From the NCBI RefSeq assembly GCF_008086045.1, contig NZ_VSEY01000029.1, forward strand, positions 1 through 64,000: 64,000 bases of DNA. The letters are read 5' to 3'. Below, piece after piece: positions 25,049 through 32,564 of this stretch. Under the pieces are notes generated by a model. The model searched no databases and had not been told where the DNA came from. It saw only the letters and a list, made by a program, of their open reading frames with translations. This stretch comes from Nonomuraea sp. PA05 (GTDB taxonomy: Bacteria; Actinomycetota; Actinomycetes; Streptosporangiales; Streptosporangiaceae). Both the position numbers and the translations under genes were made by a program. Position 1 is the stretch's first letter. Every line of letters starts with the position of its first letter.

Positions 25049-25887
25049 AGGTGTCTGGCGGCGAACAGGATGTGGGTGCCGCCGTCCACGGCCCCGGGCT
25101 CCCGGCAGGCGGCGACCTCGTGCTCCAGGAAGCGCGCCCATCGCCCGGGATCGGCTTCGAGCGCGGCGAGCACGTCCGGGTCGCCGAGCGAGGCCCAGTT
25201 GCTGGCACTGAGCGCCACGACCTCCCCACCCGCCCCCCGGATGAGGGCGGCGAGGTCGGCGGAGCGGAACATCCGGCAGACGTGCCCGCCCTCCACCCCC
25301 ATGTGACGCAGGTCGCCGGTGCGCAGCACCAGGTCGTTGGCGTCCTCCCCGGCCCTCTCCGCGAGCTTGACCACGCCGGGCAGGAAGGTCCGCCAGGTGC
25401 CCAGCAGCGACATGACCGAGCCGGCGACCAGCCCGCCCGGACGGGTGACGCGGAACAGCCCGCGCAGCGCGTCCCCCGCCTGCTCGAAGGCGTACGACAG
25501 CGGCCCGCCGAAGGCGAGCACCAGGTCGAACTCCCCGTCGGCGTACCGGCCGGTGTCGCAGACGTCCAGGACCTCCCACCGCTCCACCGACGCCTCCGCC
25601 TCGCTCCCGCGCAACCGCTCCTCGTTCAGCGCCAGCTGCACCGGGGAGAGGTCGGTGACGACGACGGTCGCGCCCAGCGCGGCCAGCTCGAAGGTGAAAC
25701 GCCCCGGCCCCGCGCCCACCTCCAGCACCCGATCCCCCGGACGGACGAGCCCCGCGAGGAGGCGGCGGTGCACCTCCAGGCTGACGCGGCCTCTGACGTC
25801 ACCGGCCAGCCGGTGCCACTCCGCGTCCCCGAGACCGTCGAAGTACCTGCGCACGTGTTCCCGCGACTCGATCGTCATGGCGAGCAT
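25045..25887 (-). CDS. SAM-dependent class I methyltransferase
   Basis: Rossmann-type methyltransferase of 280 residues. Motif I is VLEVGAGPGRFTFEL (residues about 54-68), an acidic VTDLSPVQL follows, then DVCDTGRYADGEFDLVLAFGGPLSYAF (motifs II/III) and VTRPGGLVAGSV. The substrate is unknown; it resembles ubiquinone/menaquinone-type and small-molecule methyltransferases. It starts at ATG 25887 or 25878; neither has a strong ribosome site. Convergent with the LacI gene and sharing 4 bp with it. Not obviously linked to the next flavoprotein gene, which is on the same strand 33 bp upstream. Confidence 0.88.
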   Translation of the reverse strand: MLAMTIESREHVRRYFDGLGDAEWHRLAGDVRGRVSLEVHRRLLAGLVRPGDRVLEVGAGPGRFTFELAALGATVVVTDLSPVQLALNEERLRGSEAEASVERWEVLDVCDTGRYADGEFDLVLAFGGPLSYAFEQAGDALRGLFRVTRPGGLVAGSVMSLLGTWRTFLPGVVKLAERAGEDANDLVLRTGDLRHMGVEGGHVCRMFRSADLAALIRGAGGEVVALSASNWASLGDPDVLAALEADPGRWARFLEHEVAACREPGAVDGGTHILFAARHL

Positions 25888-25920
25888 GATGACAACCGCA
25901 CGACCGGGCGGGCGATCGAT

Positions 25921-27087
25921 TTACCGCGTCGCCGTCAGCTCGCTCCGCGCGGGACGCGGGTCGCCCTTCACCCACTTGGCCGAGCCCGGCCGCCTGGCCT
26001 CACCACGGATCCTGGCCACCGCGAACTTGCAGGTCAGCTCCTTGATCGCGGCCCCCGCCCGGCCACCCACGTACACGTTGATCGCAGTGTCGTCCTTGCG
26101 GGCGAACTGCCGGATCCCGGCCCGCCGCCCGACGCTGACACACGCCCCGGAGAAGCCCAGGGTGATCTTCTCCGGCTCGGTCCCCTCGATGCGGCTCAGC
26201 ACGGTGTTGGCGGCCTGCGCGCCGAGCGGCCCGGCGGCGTAGCAGCTCATCCGCAGGGCCCGGCCCGACGGCGCGGCGGCGTCCCCTGCGGCGACGACGC
26301 GGTCGTCGTCCACGCTGGTCAGCGTCTCGTCCGTGATCAGCCGGCCGAGCTCGTCGGTGCTCAGCCCGCTGGCGACGGCGAGCTGCGGCACCCCGAAACC
26401 GGCCGCCCAGATCGTCAGCGCGCTCGCCCGCTCCGAGCCGTCGCCCAGGACGACCGCGTCCGGCAGGACCTCGCTCACCACGGCGCCCTCGACCACCTCG
26501 ACCCCGTGCCGCGACAGCCGGCCGGCCACGTACCGGCGTCCCCCCGTGCTGAAGGACGGCGCCAGGGTCTGCCCGCACACCAGCGTGACCCGGCGCCCCT
26601 GCTCGGCCAGCTCGGCAGCCGTCTCGATGCCGGTCAGCCCGCCGCCGACCACGGTGATCGCGGCGTCGGCGGGCAGCTCTGCCAGCCTGGCGCGCAGCCG
26701 CCGCGCGGGCTCGTACTCGGCGATGTCATGGGCGAACCCGGCCGCGCCTGGCACCTGCGACGGGGTCGCGCCGACGCTGCCGACCGCGTAGATCACGTAG
26801 TCGTAGTCCAGCGCGCGGCCCGACTCCAGCCGTACCGCGCGGGCGGCGGTGTCGATGCGCGCGGCGCTGTCCACGACCAGCTCGACGCCCTCGCCGAGCA
26901 GCGTGCCGTAGTCGATCGCGGCCTGGCCGGTGCCGGCGACGTACTGGTGCAGCCTGATCCGGTCGACGAACTCCGGCCGGGAGTTGACCAGCGTGACGCG
27001 CACGTCGGAGCGCATCCGCAGGTGGTTGGCCGCGAGCGTGCCCGCGTAACCGCCGCCGATGACGACGACCTGGTGCGAGGTGGACAT
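25921..27087 (-). CDS. FAD/NAD(P)-binding oxidoreductase (NDH-2-like)
   Basis: Pyridine nucleotide-disulfide-type flavoprotein of 388 residues. FAD motif VVVIGGGYAGTLAANHL at the N-terminus, NAD(P) motif ITVVGGGLTGIETAAEL near residue 165, and VVAAGDAAAPSG near the second FAD contact. Resembles type II NADH dehydrogenases. The ATG at 27087 has GAAGGG upstream. It lies 20 bp after a small membrane protein gene; both are read from a promoter that matches the divergent ECF41 sigma gene promoter. Oxidoreductases are recurrent partners of ECF41 sigma factors. The C-terminus is soluble, so membrane attachment might come from the partner. Confidence 0.9.
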   Translation of the reverse strand: MSTSHQVVVIGGGYAGTLAANHLRMRSDVRVTLVNSRPEFVDRIRLHQYVAGTGQAAIDYGTLLGEGVELVVDSAARIDTAARAVRLESGRALDYDYVIYAVGSVGATPSQVPGAAGFAHDIAEYEPARRLRARLAELPADAAITVVGGGLTGIETAAELAEQGRRVTLVCGQTLAPSFSTGGRRYVAGRLSRHGVEVVEGAVVSEVLPDAVVLGDGSERASALTIWAAGFGVPQLAVASGLSTDELGRLITDETLTSVDDDRVVAAGDAAAPSGRALRMSCYAAGPLGAQAANTVLSRIEGTEPEKITLGFSGACVSVGRRAGIRQFARKDDTAINVYVGGRAGAAIKELTCKFAVARIRGEARRPGSAKWVKGDPRPARSELTATR

Positions 27088-27107
27088 GATGCGGGATCCC
27101 TTCTCGT

Positions 27108-27470
27108 TCACGATCTCTTGAGCACGCGGCTGAGGTGCAGGAGGCTCATGCCGAACATCAGCACGCCCAGCGGGATGTGCAGCGTCGTCAGGTGCGCGAT
27201 GCCCAGCGCGACCTGCGCCGACGTGGCCGCCAGGAACCCGGCCGCGTACAGGATGGCCTTGGGCGAGCCGCCGCCCGGCCGCCACGCCAGCACCGCCGCG
27301 AGCACGTGCACCACCGCGACGACGAACACGGTGTACGCCGAGGCGCTGTGCAGCACGTGGCCGTTCGGGGTGGTCAGCAGCAGCCCGGCGGTGACCGGTG
27401 CGGCGAAGACGGCCAGGGTCTGCAGGGCGATCACGACACGCAGGAACGTGGTCGTCGTGGATGTGGGCAT
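27108..27470 (-). CDS. Small four-helix membrane protein
   Basis: A 120-residue protein with four predicted membrane helices (about residues 8-30, 42-62, 70-90 and 93-115) and a short basic C-terminus (SRVLKRS). I do not recognise a named family. Histidines in helix-associated positions (HVLHSAS, VVHVLA, AHLTTLHIPLG, LLHLSRV) could bind heme or quinone, but this is speculative. ATG 27470 has GAGAAGA upstream. Likely co-transcribed with the NDH-2-like gene 20 bp downstream, so it may anchor or serve that flavoprotein. Confidence 0.75.
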   Translation of the reverse strand: MPTSTTTTFLRVVIALQTLAVFAAPVTAGLLLTTPNGHVLHSASAYTVFVVAVVHVLAAVLAWRPGGGSPKAILYAAGFLAATSAQVALGIAHLTTLHIPLGVLMFGMSLLHLSRVLKRS

Positions 27471-27534
27471 GAGGTCTTCTCTTCTCCGGCTCGTACCTTG
27501 CTTGCTTGCCTGCGCCTTTCGGCTCCGGTACGTC

Positions 27535-27562
27535 CGACAGGACTGCCGTCCGGAATGTGAGG
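27535..27562 (-). promoter_or_regulatory. Candidate ECF41 promoter, leftward (membrane protein/flavoprotein)
   Basis: On the minus strand CCTCACA (complement of 27556-27562), 17 bp, GTCG (complement of 27535-27538). Close to the published ECF41 consensus TGTCACA-16-CGTC when the spacer is counted to the base before GTC. The same CCTCACA-17-GTCG pattern occurs on the plus strand at 27575-27602. Confidence 0.6.
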
Positions 27563-27574
27563 TGAGCACCCCGG

Positions 27575-27602
27575 CCTCACAGTTCGCGGGGCTCTGCGGT
27601 CG
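27575..27602 (+). promoter_or_regulatory. Candidate ECF41 promoter, rightward (sigma gene autoregulation)
   Basis: CCTCACA at 27575-27581, 17 bp, GTCG at 27599-27602, directly upstream of the ECF41 sigma gene. Matches the leftward site base for base in both boxes and in spacing, which is unlikely by chance. Implies the sigma factor reads its own gene and the divergent pair. Confidence 0.6.
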
Positions 27603-27644
27603 AATATGTGCAGCCGGAGATGAGCAAGGGAGCCAGCGACAACG

Positions 27645-28535
27645 ATGGGCACACAACCCGATCCCGCCCTGAGCGTGATCATGAGCGAGCGGCGGCACCT
27701 GATCAATCTGGGCTACCGCCTGCTCGGCTCACTCGCCGACGCCGAGGACATCGTCCAGGAGACCTACGCCCGCTGGTACGCCATGTCGCGCGCGGAGCAG
27801 GAGGCCATCGAGTCGCCGGGCGCCTGGCTGACGAAGGTGGCCGGCCGCCTCTGCCTCAACGTGCTCTCCTCGGCGCGGGTCCGGCGCGAGACGTACGTGG
27901 GCGAGTGGATCCCCGAGCCGCTCCCCGACCTTCCCGAGGCGGCCAACGGCGACCCCGCCGACCGGGTCACCCTCGACGAGTCGGTCAACATGGCCTTCCT
28001 CGTCGTGCTGGAGTCGATGACCCCGGCCGAGCGCGTCGCGTTCATCCTGCACGACGTGTTCCGCTATCCGTTCGCCGAGGTCGCCGACATCGTCGGCCGC
28101 AGCCCGGCCGCCTGCCGCCAGCTCGCCACCTCCGCCCGCCGCCGCATCCGCGACGCGCAGGCCCCCACGGCCAGGCCGCCCCGGCAGGCCGACGTGGTGC
28201 GCGAATTCAAGCGGGCCTGGGAGGCCAAGGACATCGACGCCCTCATCTCCCTCCTCGACCCCGGCGCCACGGTGATCGCCGACGGCGGAGGCGTCGTCAG
28301 CACCCTGGTCCGGCCGGTGGAGGGCGCGGAGCAGATCGTGCAGGGGTTCACCAGGCTGTCCGGCGTGCTGGGGGACGTGACGATCCTGGAGCGGACGGTC
28401 AACGGGCTGCCGGGGCTGATCGTGCAGCGCGACGGCGTCACGGTGACGGTGTGCGCCTTCGAGGTCGCCGGCGATCGGGTCACGCGCATCTGGGCCGTCC
28501 GCAACCCCGACAAGCTGCGGTCGTGGACGTCCTGA
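27645..28535 (+). CDS. ECF41-family RNA polymerase sigma factor (SigJ-like) with SnoaL-like C-terminal domain
   Basis: Extracytoplasmic-function sigma factor with region 2 (MSERRHLINLGYRLLGSLADAEDIVQETYARWY), the ECF41 linker motif YVGEWIPEPLP, region 4 (TPAERVAFILHDVFRYPFAEVADIVGRSPAACRQLATSARRRI) and a C-terminal SnoaL/NTF2-like domain (residues about 185-295) ending RVTRIWAVRNPDKL. In ECF41 proteins this extension replaces an anti-sigma factor and tunes activity. Start at ATG 27645; AAGGGA lies upstream at a rather long distance. It diverges from the flavoprotein pair, and both sides carry matching promoters. The signal is unknown. Confidence 0.94.
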   Translation: MGTQPDPALSVIMSERRHLINLGYRLLGSLADAEDIVQETYARWYAMSRAEQEAIESPGAWLTKVAGRLCLNVLSSARVRRETYVGEWIPEPLPDLPEAANGDPADRVTLDESVNMAFLVVLESMTPAERVAFILHDVFRYPFAEVADIVGRSPAACRQLATSARRRIRDAQAPTARPPRQADVVREFKRAWEAKDIDALISLLDPGATVIADGGGVVSTLVRPVEGAEQIVQGFTRLSGVLGDVTILERTVNGLPGLIVQRDGVTVTVCAFEVAGDRVTRIWAVRNPDKLRSWTS

Positions 28536-28544
28536 GTCACGGAC

Positions 28545-28574
28545 GACCCCGCCGGGCGGGTGCCGGGCGGGGTC
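28545..28574. terminator. Bidirectional hairpin between sigma factor and LPMO genes
   Basis: GACCCCGCC (28545-28553) pairs perfectly with GGCGGGGTC (28566-28574) around a 12-nt loop, in the 50-bp gap between two convergent genes. No T-tract, as is common in high-GC actinomycetes. Probable shared terminator. Confidence 0.6.
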
Positions 28575-28586
28575 GGAGCGGGGCGG

Positions 28587-29252
28587 CTAGCCGAAGTTGA
28601 CGTCGCTGCAGAAGTAGTACGTCTGGTCCATGTGCGAGGCCTTCCACACCGTGAAGACCACGTGCCGGCCGGTGCGCGAGCCCTTGCTGAGCCCGGTGAT
28701 CGGGTACGTGTTCGCGGGCGCGTACCTGGGCGTCGTCCGCACCAGCTCCAGGTGGTTCCACCCGAGCGGCGTGGTCAGGGCGTTGTACCCCTGCCGGCTG
28801 ATGTAGACGAGAATGTAGTCCGCGCCGTGGTATGCCTGGTCGGTGAGGCGGATGTCGAACGTGCTGCCGAGGTTCGTCATCTTCCAGGCGCCGGGGTTGT
28901 CCATGGAGCGGTAGCGGCCGTCCTGGGTGCGGCCGGCGCTGCAGAGCTGGCCGTTGGGGATGACGCCCTGGTGGTTGCCGGCGACGCCGTCGCGGTAGAG
29001 GCCGTTCCAGTTCCACATGGCGTTGGTGTTGTCCTGCCACGCCTGCCAGCACATCGGGTCCGACTGCTGCATGGTGGGGTTCTGGAAGTCGCTGCCCCAG
29101 CGCAGCCAGCAGCCGTAGTTGCGGGAGGCCGGGTCGACGACCGAGCCGTGCGCCGAGGCGGTGCCGGTCAGCGGGACGGTGAAGATCATCGCCAGGGACA
29201 TCAGCAGGATCAGGGCACGCTTCGCCCGGCGGGGTGGTGCTACGTGGGGCAT
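28587..29252 (-). CDS. Secreted lytic polysaccharide monooxygenase, AA10 family
   Basis: Copper enzyme that oxidatively cleaves chitin or cellulose. A signal peptide (basic start, hydrophobic LILLMSLAMIFTVPLTG, cleavage after TASA) releases His35 as the mature N-terminus (HGSVVDPASRNYGC), the first arm of the histidine brace; His142 in YHGADYILVYI is the second. Aromatic axial position FCSDV near the C-terminus. No additional binding module: 221 residues total, catalytic domain only. The strand is minus. A TTGAAAGTTTCAA palindrome 170 bp upstream recurs near the GH3 gene and may tie it to a polysaccharide regulon. Chitin versus cellulose cannot be decided with confidence. Confidence 0.95.
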   Translation of the reverse strand: MPHVAPPRRAKRALILLMSLAMIFTVPLTGTASAHGSVVDPASRNYGCWLRWGSDFQNPTMQQSDPMCWQAWQDNTNAMWNWNGLYRDGVAGNHQGVIPNGQLCSAGRTQDGRYRSMDNPGAWKMTNLGSTFDIRLTDQAYHGADYILVYISRQGYNALTTPLGWNHLELVRTTPRYAPANTYPITGLSKGSRTGRHVVFTVWKASHMDQTYYFCSDVNFG

Positions 29253-29391
29253 GTGCGGTCTCCGTGTTCCGGTCGGGGGTCCGGTGGTGGGGAGCGCTCC
29301 CGGTGGGGGACGGTATCTGACGGGGTGGGCGCGGCCAAGTGAGGGTGGTTGTCAGTGGGCGGGGCGACAGGCCGAAGCCTTGATTGAACTG

Positions 29392-29407
29392 CGGAAAGGG
29401 CTTTCCG
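29392..29407. promoter_or_regulatory. Inverted repeat upstream of LPMO and XRE genes
   Basis: CGGAAAG and CTTTCCG form a perfect 7-bp inverted repeat with a 2-bp centre, in the 275-bp gap between the divergent LPMO and XRE genes. Candidate operator; the binding protein is unknown. Confidence 0.4.
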
Positions 29408-29423
29408 GAAGCTGGTCACAAAG

Positions 29424-29436
29424 TTGAAAGTTTCAA
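29424..29436. promoter_or_regulatory. GAAAGTTTC-type palindrome (candidate glycan-regulon operator)
   Basis: TTGAAAGTTTCAA is palindromic around a central G. The same GAAAGTTTC core is found twice before the GH3 gene (48853-48863, 48941-48949). GAAA-N-TTTC dyads are typical of LacI-type regulators of xylan and related sugars in actinomycetes. Could control the LPMO gene, the XRE gene or both. Confidence 0.5.
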
Positions 29437-29527
29437 TCTGGCTGCTGTTCGCTCTGCGTAGCCGTCCGAACGACCACCACTTACTCTGGGCAGGGGGTCA
29501 CCAGCGGACCCGGAGAGGGTGCAACTG

Positions 29528-30745
29528 ATGGACATCCTGATCATGGATCAAGGACGCATCGGCCCGCGCATCGCCGAAGCCCGAAAGCTCGCAGGACTGA
29601 CACAGGACGGGCTGGCCATGCTCGTTCCCTGCTCCAAGAGTCTCGTGTCACAGGTCGAGCGGGGCAGCAAATCCGCGACCCCCTGGTTCATCGCGGCCGT
29701 AGCCCGGGCGTTGCGCATCGATGTCACCGACTTGACCGGCCAGCCCTACCGGGGATCCACCGGGCACGCCGACCGCGTCCATGCCAGCATTCCGGCCATC
29801 CGTGTGGCCCTCAACTACTGGGACGTACCGCCCGAACTGGAGGCCGAGCCGAGAAGTCTGAACGCGCTGCGACAAGACGTGCGCGCGGTCGTCGCCCTGC
29901 TCGACAAAATCGACTACGTGGAACTCGGCAAGCGCCTGCCGGGGCTGATCGAAGAGTTGGCCTTTCTCCTGCACGACAGCGTAGGCGCCGGTCGCCGGAC
30001 CGTGGCGGAGATGCTGTTGCACGTATTCGTGGCGGCGAAGTCCATCGCATACCGGCTGGGGTACGTCGATCTGACGTCGGTTGCGGTGGACCGGGCGACG
30101 CAGGCGGCACGCGAGACCGACGATCCGGCACTGCTGGCTTACGTCGCCGAAGAACGCTCCCAGGTGTTCTTCGCCTCGGCGGCCTACCGTGCCGGTCTCA
30201 CCTTTCTCGATCGTGCCCATCGAAGCTTCGACGCGTTGATCTCAGAAAGCGAACCGGGGCTCGCCGTCACGGGCTCCATGCATCTGCGATCCGCCATCCT
30301 GTCCGCCCGGATGCATCCACGCAGCTCGGAAGCCTGGGAACACCTTGACCTGGCACGGGAATACGCCGCACGCATCGGACGTGACACCATCCACTACGGG
30401 CTTTCCTTCGGGCCGAGCAACGTACGCATCCATGAGATAGCCGCCGCGATCGAGCTGGAAGATCCCGATGAGGCGTTGCGGCGAAACGAAGGTTTCGCGC
30501 CGCCCCGCACTCTTTCTCCGGAGCGATCCTCACACCACTACATCGATCTCGCGCGCGTGCAACTCATGGCGGGAAAGGCGGACCGCGCCCTGACTTCCCT
30601 GAAGAACGCCGACCGAATTTCGCCGCAGCATACCGCATATCACCCCATGGCGCGCGAAACCGTCAGAGGACTTCTTGGTGCGCACGCTCGCATTCCGGAG
30701 CCGTTGCGGTCATTGGCGCGACGTATCCAAACGACAACCGCATAG
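29528..30745 (+). CDS. XRE-family regulator with C-terminal TPR-like helical domain
   Basis: N-terminal Cro/C1-type helix-turn-helix (IAEARKLAGLTQDGLAMLVPCSKSLVSQVERG, residues about 12-45), followed by about 330 residues of helical repeats resembling tetratricopeptide units. This build is common in actinomycete developmental and peptide-responsive regulators. ATG 29528 is chosen over GTG 29519 because GGAGAGG is then well spaced. Base composition is visibly less GC-biased than in neighbouring genes, as in the next three reading frames, hinting at a common foreign origin. A small hairpin follows the stop. The partner gene is unknown; two small unknown genes follow. Confidence 0.88.
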   Translation: MDILIMDQGRIGPRIAEARKLAGLTQDGLAMLVPCSKSLVSQVERGSKSATPWFIAAVARALRIDVTDLTGQPYRGSTGHADRVHASIPAIRVALNYWDVPPELEAEPRSLNALRQDVRAVVALLDKIDYVELGKRLPGLIEELAFLLHDSVGAGRRTVAEMLLHVFVAAKSIAYRLGYVDLTSVAVDRATQAARETDDPALLAYVAEERSQVFFASAAYRAGLTFLDRAHRSFDALISESEPGLAVTGSMHLRSAILSARMHPRSSEAWEHLDLAREYAARIGRDTIHYGLSFGPSNVRIHEIAAAIELEDPDEALRRNEGFAPPRTLSPERSSHHYIDLARVQLMAGKADRALTSLKNADRISPQHTAYHPMARETVRGLLGAHARIPEPLRSLARRIQTTTA

Positions 30746-30759
30746 CCCCTGAAGGCAGG

Positions 30760-30780
30760 TCGCACGAGGCGTGCGATTTC
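30760..30780 (+). terminator. Hairpin with short T-run after the XRE gene
   Basis: TCGCAC (30760-30765) and GTGCGA (30771-30776) flank GAGGC, followed by TTTCT. Resembles a weak intrinsic terminator 15 bp after the XRE stop. Confidence 0.45.
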
Positions 30781-30810
30781 TCCGCGTTGGACGCCCTTAG
30801 TTTCGAGGGC

Positions 30811-31143
30811 ATGCGACAAAGCAACCTCGTTGATGACGATTGCGGCTCCGCAGTCGCGAGCGAGTACGACGACGCACGCGGCAGCGCCATACGACTGCAA
30901 CGCGAACTGAGTCAATTGGGGATCACTTCGGACGTGCACGACGGCTATCGGCTGGCGCAGCTCTCCGTGTGGGTCGGGCTGGTCGTCTGGTGCGACGGTG
31001 AGCGGTTCTGGTGGCGTACGGGCTGGGATGCGAAGCGGGAGCGAGTCGTCTACGCTCGCCATCTCTCCAGCGACCCGGCCCGAGCCGCCTGCCGCATAGC
31101 CCACCGCTATGCACAAGTGCGCGAGGCTCAGCCATGTCCATGA
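30811..31143 (+). CDS. Hypothetical protein, 110 aa
   Basis: Soluble, acidic N-terminus, Trp-rich centre (LSVWVGLVVWCDGERFWWRTGWDAKRERVVYARH). It resembles small proteins of unknown function that accompany XRE genes in actinomycetes, but I cannot name a family. The ATG at 30811 has only a close, weak GAGGG; an in-frame TTG at 30787 is possible. Its stop overlaps the next small gene by 10 bp, so the two look coupled. Composition is less GC-biased than the window average. Confidence 0.6.
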   Translation: MRQSNLVDDDCGSAVASEYDDARGSAIRLQRELSQLGITSDVHDGYRLAQLSVWVGLVVWCDGERFWWRTGWDAKRERVVYARHLSSDPARAACRIAHRYAQVREAQPCP

Positions 31144-31322
31144 CCCTGCAACAGGTGATCGACGCCTTCCCAGGATGGCACATTCACGATATGGCCGGAG
31201 GCTGGGCGGCAGTTCGCTCGAGCCTGGTGCCCAGGGAAAGCCCGCTGTCCAATGTCCGCTGTGGAGCCACATTGGATGAGCTGGCCAAGAACTTGTTGTC
31301 CGAGTCTAGGCTGAGCACGTGA
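31134..31322 (+). CDS. Small hypothetical protein, 62 aa
   Basis: A 62-residue product (MSMTLQQVIDAFPGWHIHDMAGGW start) with predicted alpha then beta structure and a C-terminal helix (TLDELAKNLL). It overlaps the previous gene by 10 bp and the Uma2 pseudogene by 4 bp (GTGA), which argues it is translated as part of a short operon. GAGG lies 8 bases upstream of the ATG. No recognised family. Similar short proteins accompany the previous gene type, perhaps as a two-part module. Confidence 0.55.
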   Translation: MSMTLQQVIDAFPGWHIHDMAGGWAAVRSSLVPRESPLSNVRCGATLDELAKNLLSESRLST

Positions 31323-31814
31323 CCGACGGAAACCGCTACGAACTGTGCAATGGCAGCCTTCTGGTGAGCCCTCCGCACACCGTTCGCCATCAAGTGGCCC
31401 TCAAGAACGCCCTGTTCGTCCTCGAAGACGCAGCGACGAATGACTTGGTGACACTGATGCAGGTCGACTTCCGCGCGTCGGACGCGGATTGCTACATTCC
31501 CGGATTTTGTAGTCATGCCCAAAGAGGCAGCGTTCAGCACAGAGCCCATGGCCTCACCTCACCACATATTGCTCATCGGGGAAATCGTTAGCCAGACCAC
31601 CAGTAAGCAGGACAGAGGACTCAAGCCTCTGGCGTATGCGGAGGCAGGCGTCCCCACCTACTGGCGGATCGAGCCGGACGAAGGCCCGACCCTGTACGTC
31701 TACGAGCTGAACGGCGGCAAGTACAAGCCACCGACCGCCTACAAGGCCGGCACCGTGGCGAAGCTGACGAAGCCGTTCCCCGTGAGCCTCGACCCCGCCC
31801 AGCTCCTCGAATAA
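31319..31814 (+). pseudogene. Uma2-family (DUF820) putative endonuclease, frameshifted
   Basis: The first 60 codons from GTG 31319 read RYELCNGSLLVSPPHTVRHQVALKNALFVLE..DADCYIP, the start of a Uma2 domain. At 31502-31503 one extra G shifts the frame; after it the original continuation is intact in the next frame (DFVVMPKEAAFS, ILLIGEIVS, KPLAYAEAGVPTYWRIE) to a stop at 31814. Uma2 proteins have a PD-(D/E)XK nuclease-like fold; the core EIVS and YAEAGVPTYW elements are in the second frame. Either a recent inactivating insertion or a sequencing error. Coupled by a 4-bp overlap to the small gene before it. Family function is not established. Confidence 0.85.
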
Positions 31815-31815
31815 C

Positions 31816-31867
31816 CCTGGACCCCGGCTCTGCCGGCCCCCTCCCGCCGGGAGTGCCGAGGTCCAGG
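31816..31867. terminator. Inverted repeat between convergent Uma2 and response-regulator genes
   Basis: CCTGGACC (31816-31823) pairs with GGTCCAGG (31860-31867), with smaller CGGC/GCCG pairings inside. Situated in the 57-bp gap between convergent genes; plausible bidirectional terminator. Confidence 0.45.
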
Positions 31868-31871
31868 AGCC

Positions 31872-32564
31872 TCATTCCCGCTGCTCCCGAGCGGCCAGCG
31901 AAGTGTAGACGGTCACCTCGTCAGGCTGCACCAGCCCGTCCTGGATGGCGCAGATGAGCAGTTTCTCTTTGGTGGGCGCGGGCCTTCCGGCCGCCGCGTA
32001 TTTGACCCGCGCCCGGTCGATGTACTGCCGCACCGTCCGTTCCTTGATCCCCATCCGCGCCGCCACCGACGCCTTGGACATGGACTGGAACCAGTACAGC
32101 AGCGCCGCCCGTTCCTTGTCGGACAGCTGTGGCCGGTGCGGGCCCTCGTCGGTCGCGATGGCCTGGGCCATCGGCGGGGTGACGGAGGGCCGGTCGGCGG
32201 CCACCTCCAGGATGGTCTCCACGCAGGACTCCCGGGTCGCGCGGCCCTTGCCGATGAAGGCGGAGGCCCCGGCGTCCAGGACCTTGCGGACGATCTCCGG
32301 TTCCTCGTGCTCGGAGAAGACGATCACGCGCTGGCCGCCCGCGCACAGCTCGGCGACGCGGTCGACGACCATGGTGCCGTTGAGGTTGAGGTCGAGCAGG
32401 AGCACGTCGGCGGTGGTGCCGCGGACGGACTCGATGGTGGGGCCCTGGGCGACGAGCTCGATCGGGCTGGGCGGCCCGAACCACGACCGTACGCCGTCCA
32501 CCACGACCTGGTGGTCCTCGACGAGGGCGACCGTCACCGGTCCTGCCAGATGCTGTTCACCCAT
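31872..32564 (-). CDS. NarL/LuxR-type response regulator
   Basis: Receiver domain with acidic pair ED (residues 16-17), phospho-acceptor Asp58 in LLLDLNL, Ser84 and Lys106, so all switch residues are present. The C-terminal LuxR helix-turn-helix reads SKASVAARMGIKERTVRQYIDRARVKYAAAG. ATG 32564 has a strong GGGAGGTGAGG ribosome site and gives a 31-bp overlap with the upstream pseudokinase; GTG 32537 would give a 4-bp overlap and is the alternative. Last gene of a kinase, pseudokinase, regulator operon. Target genes unknown. Confidence 0.92.
   Translation of the reverse strand: MGEQHLAGPVTVALVEDHQVVVDGVRSWFGPPSPIELVAQGPTIESVRGTTADVLLLDLNLNGTMVVDRVAELCAGGQRVIVFSEHEEPEIVRKVLDAGASAFIGKGRATRESCVETILEVAADRPSVTPPMAQAIATDEGPHRPQLSDKERAALLYWFQSMSKASVAARMGIKERTVRQYIDRARVKYAAAGRPAPTKEKLLICAIQDGLVQPDEVTVYTSLAAREQRE

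Noticed and set aside
31319..31591. A short intact protein of 90 residues at the Uma2 locus
   Set aside because: Only its first 60 residues look like the Uma2 family, and the natural continuation is found in the next frame; it is a truncated product of the frameshift.
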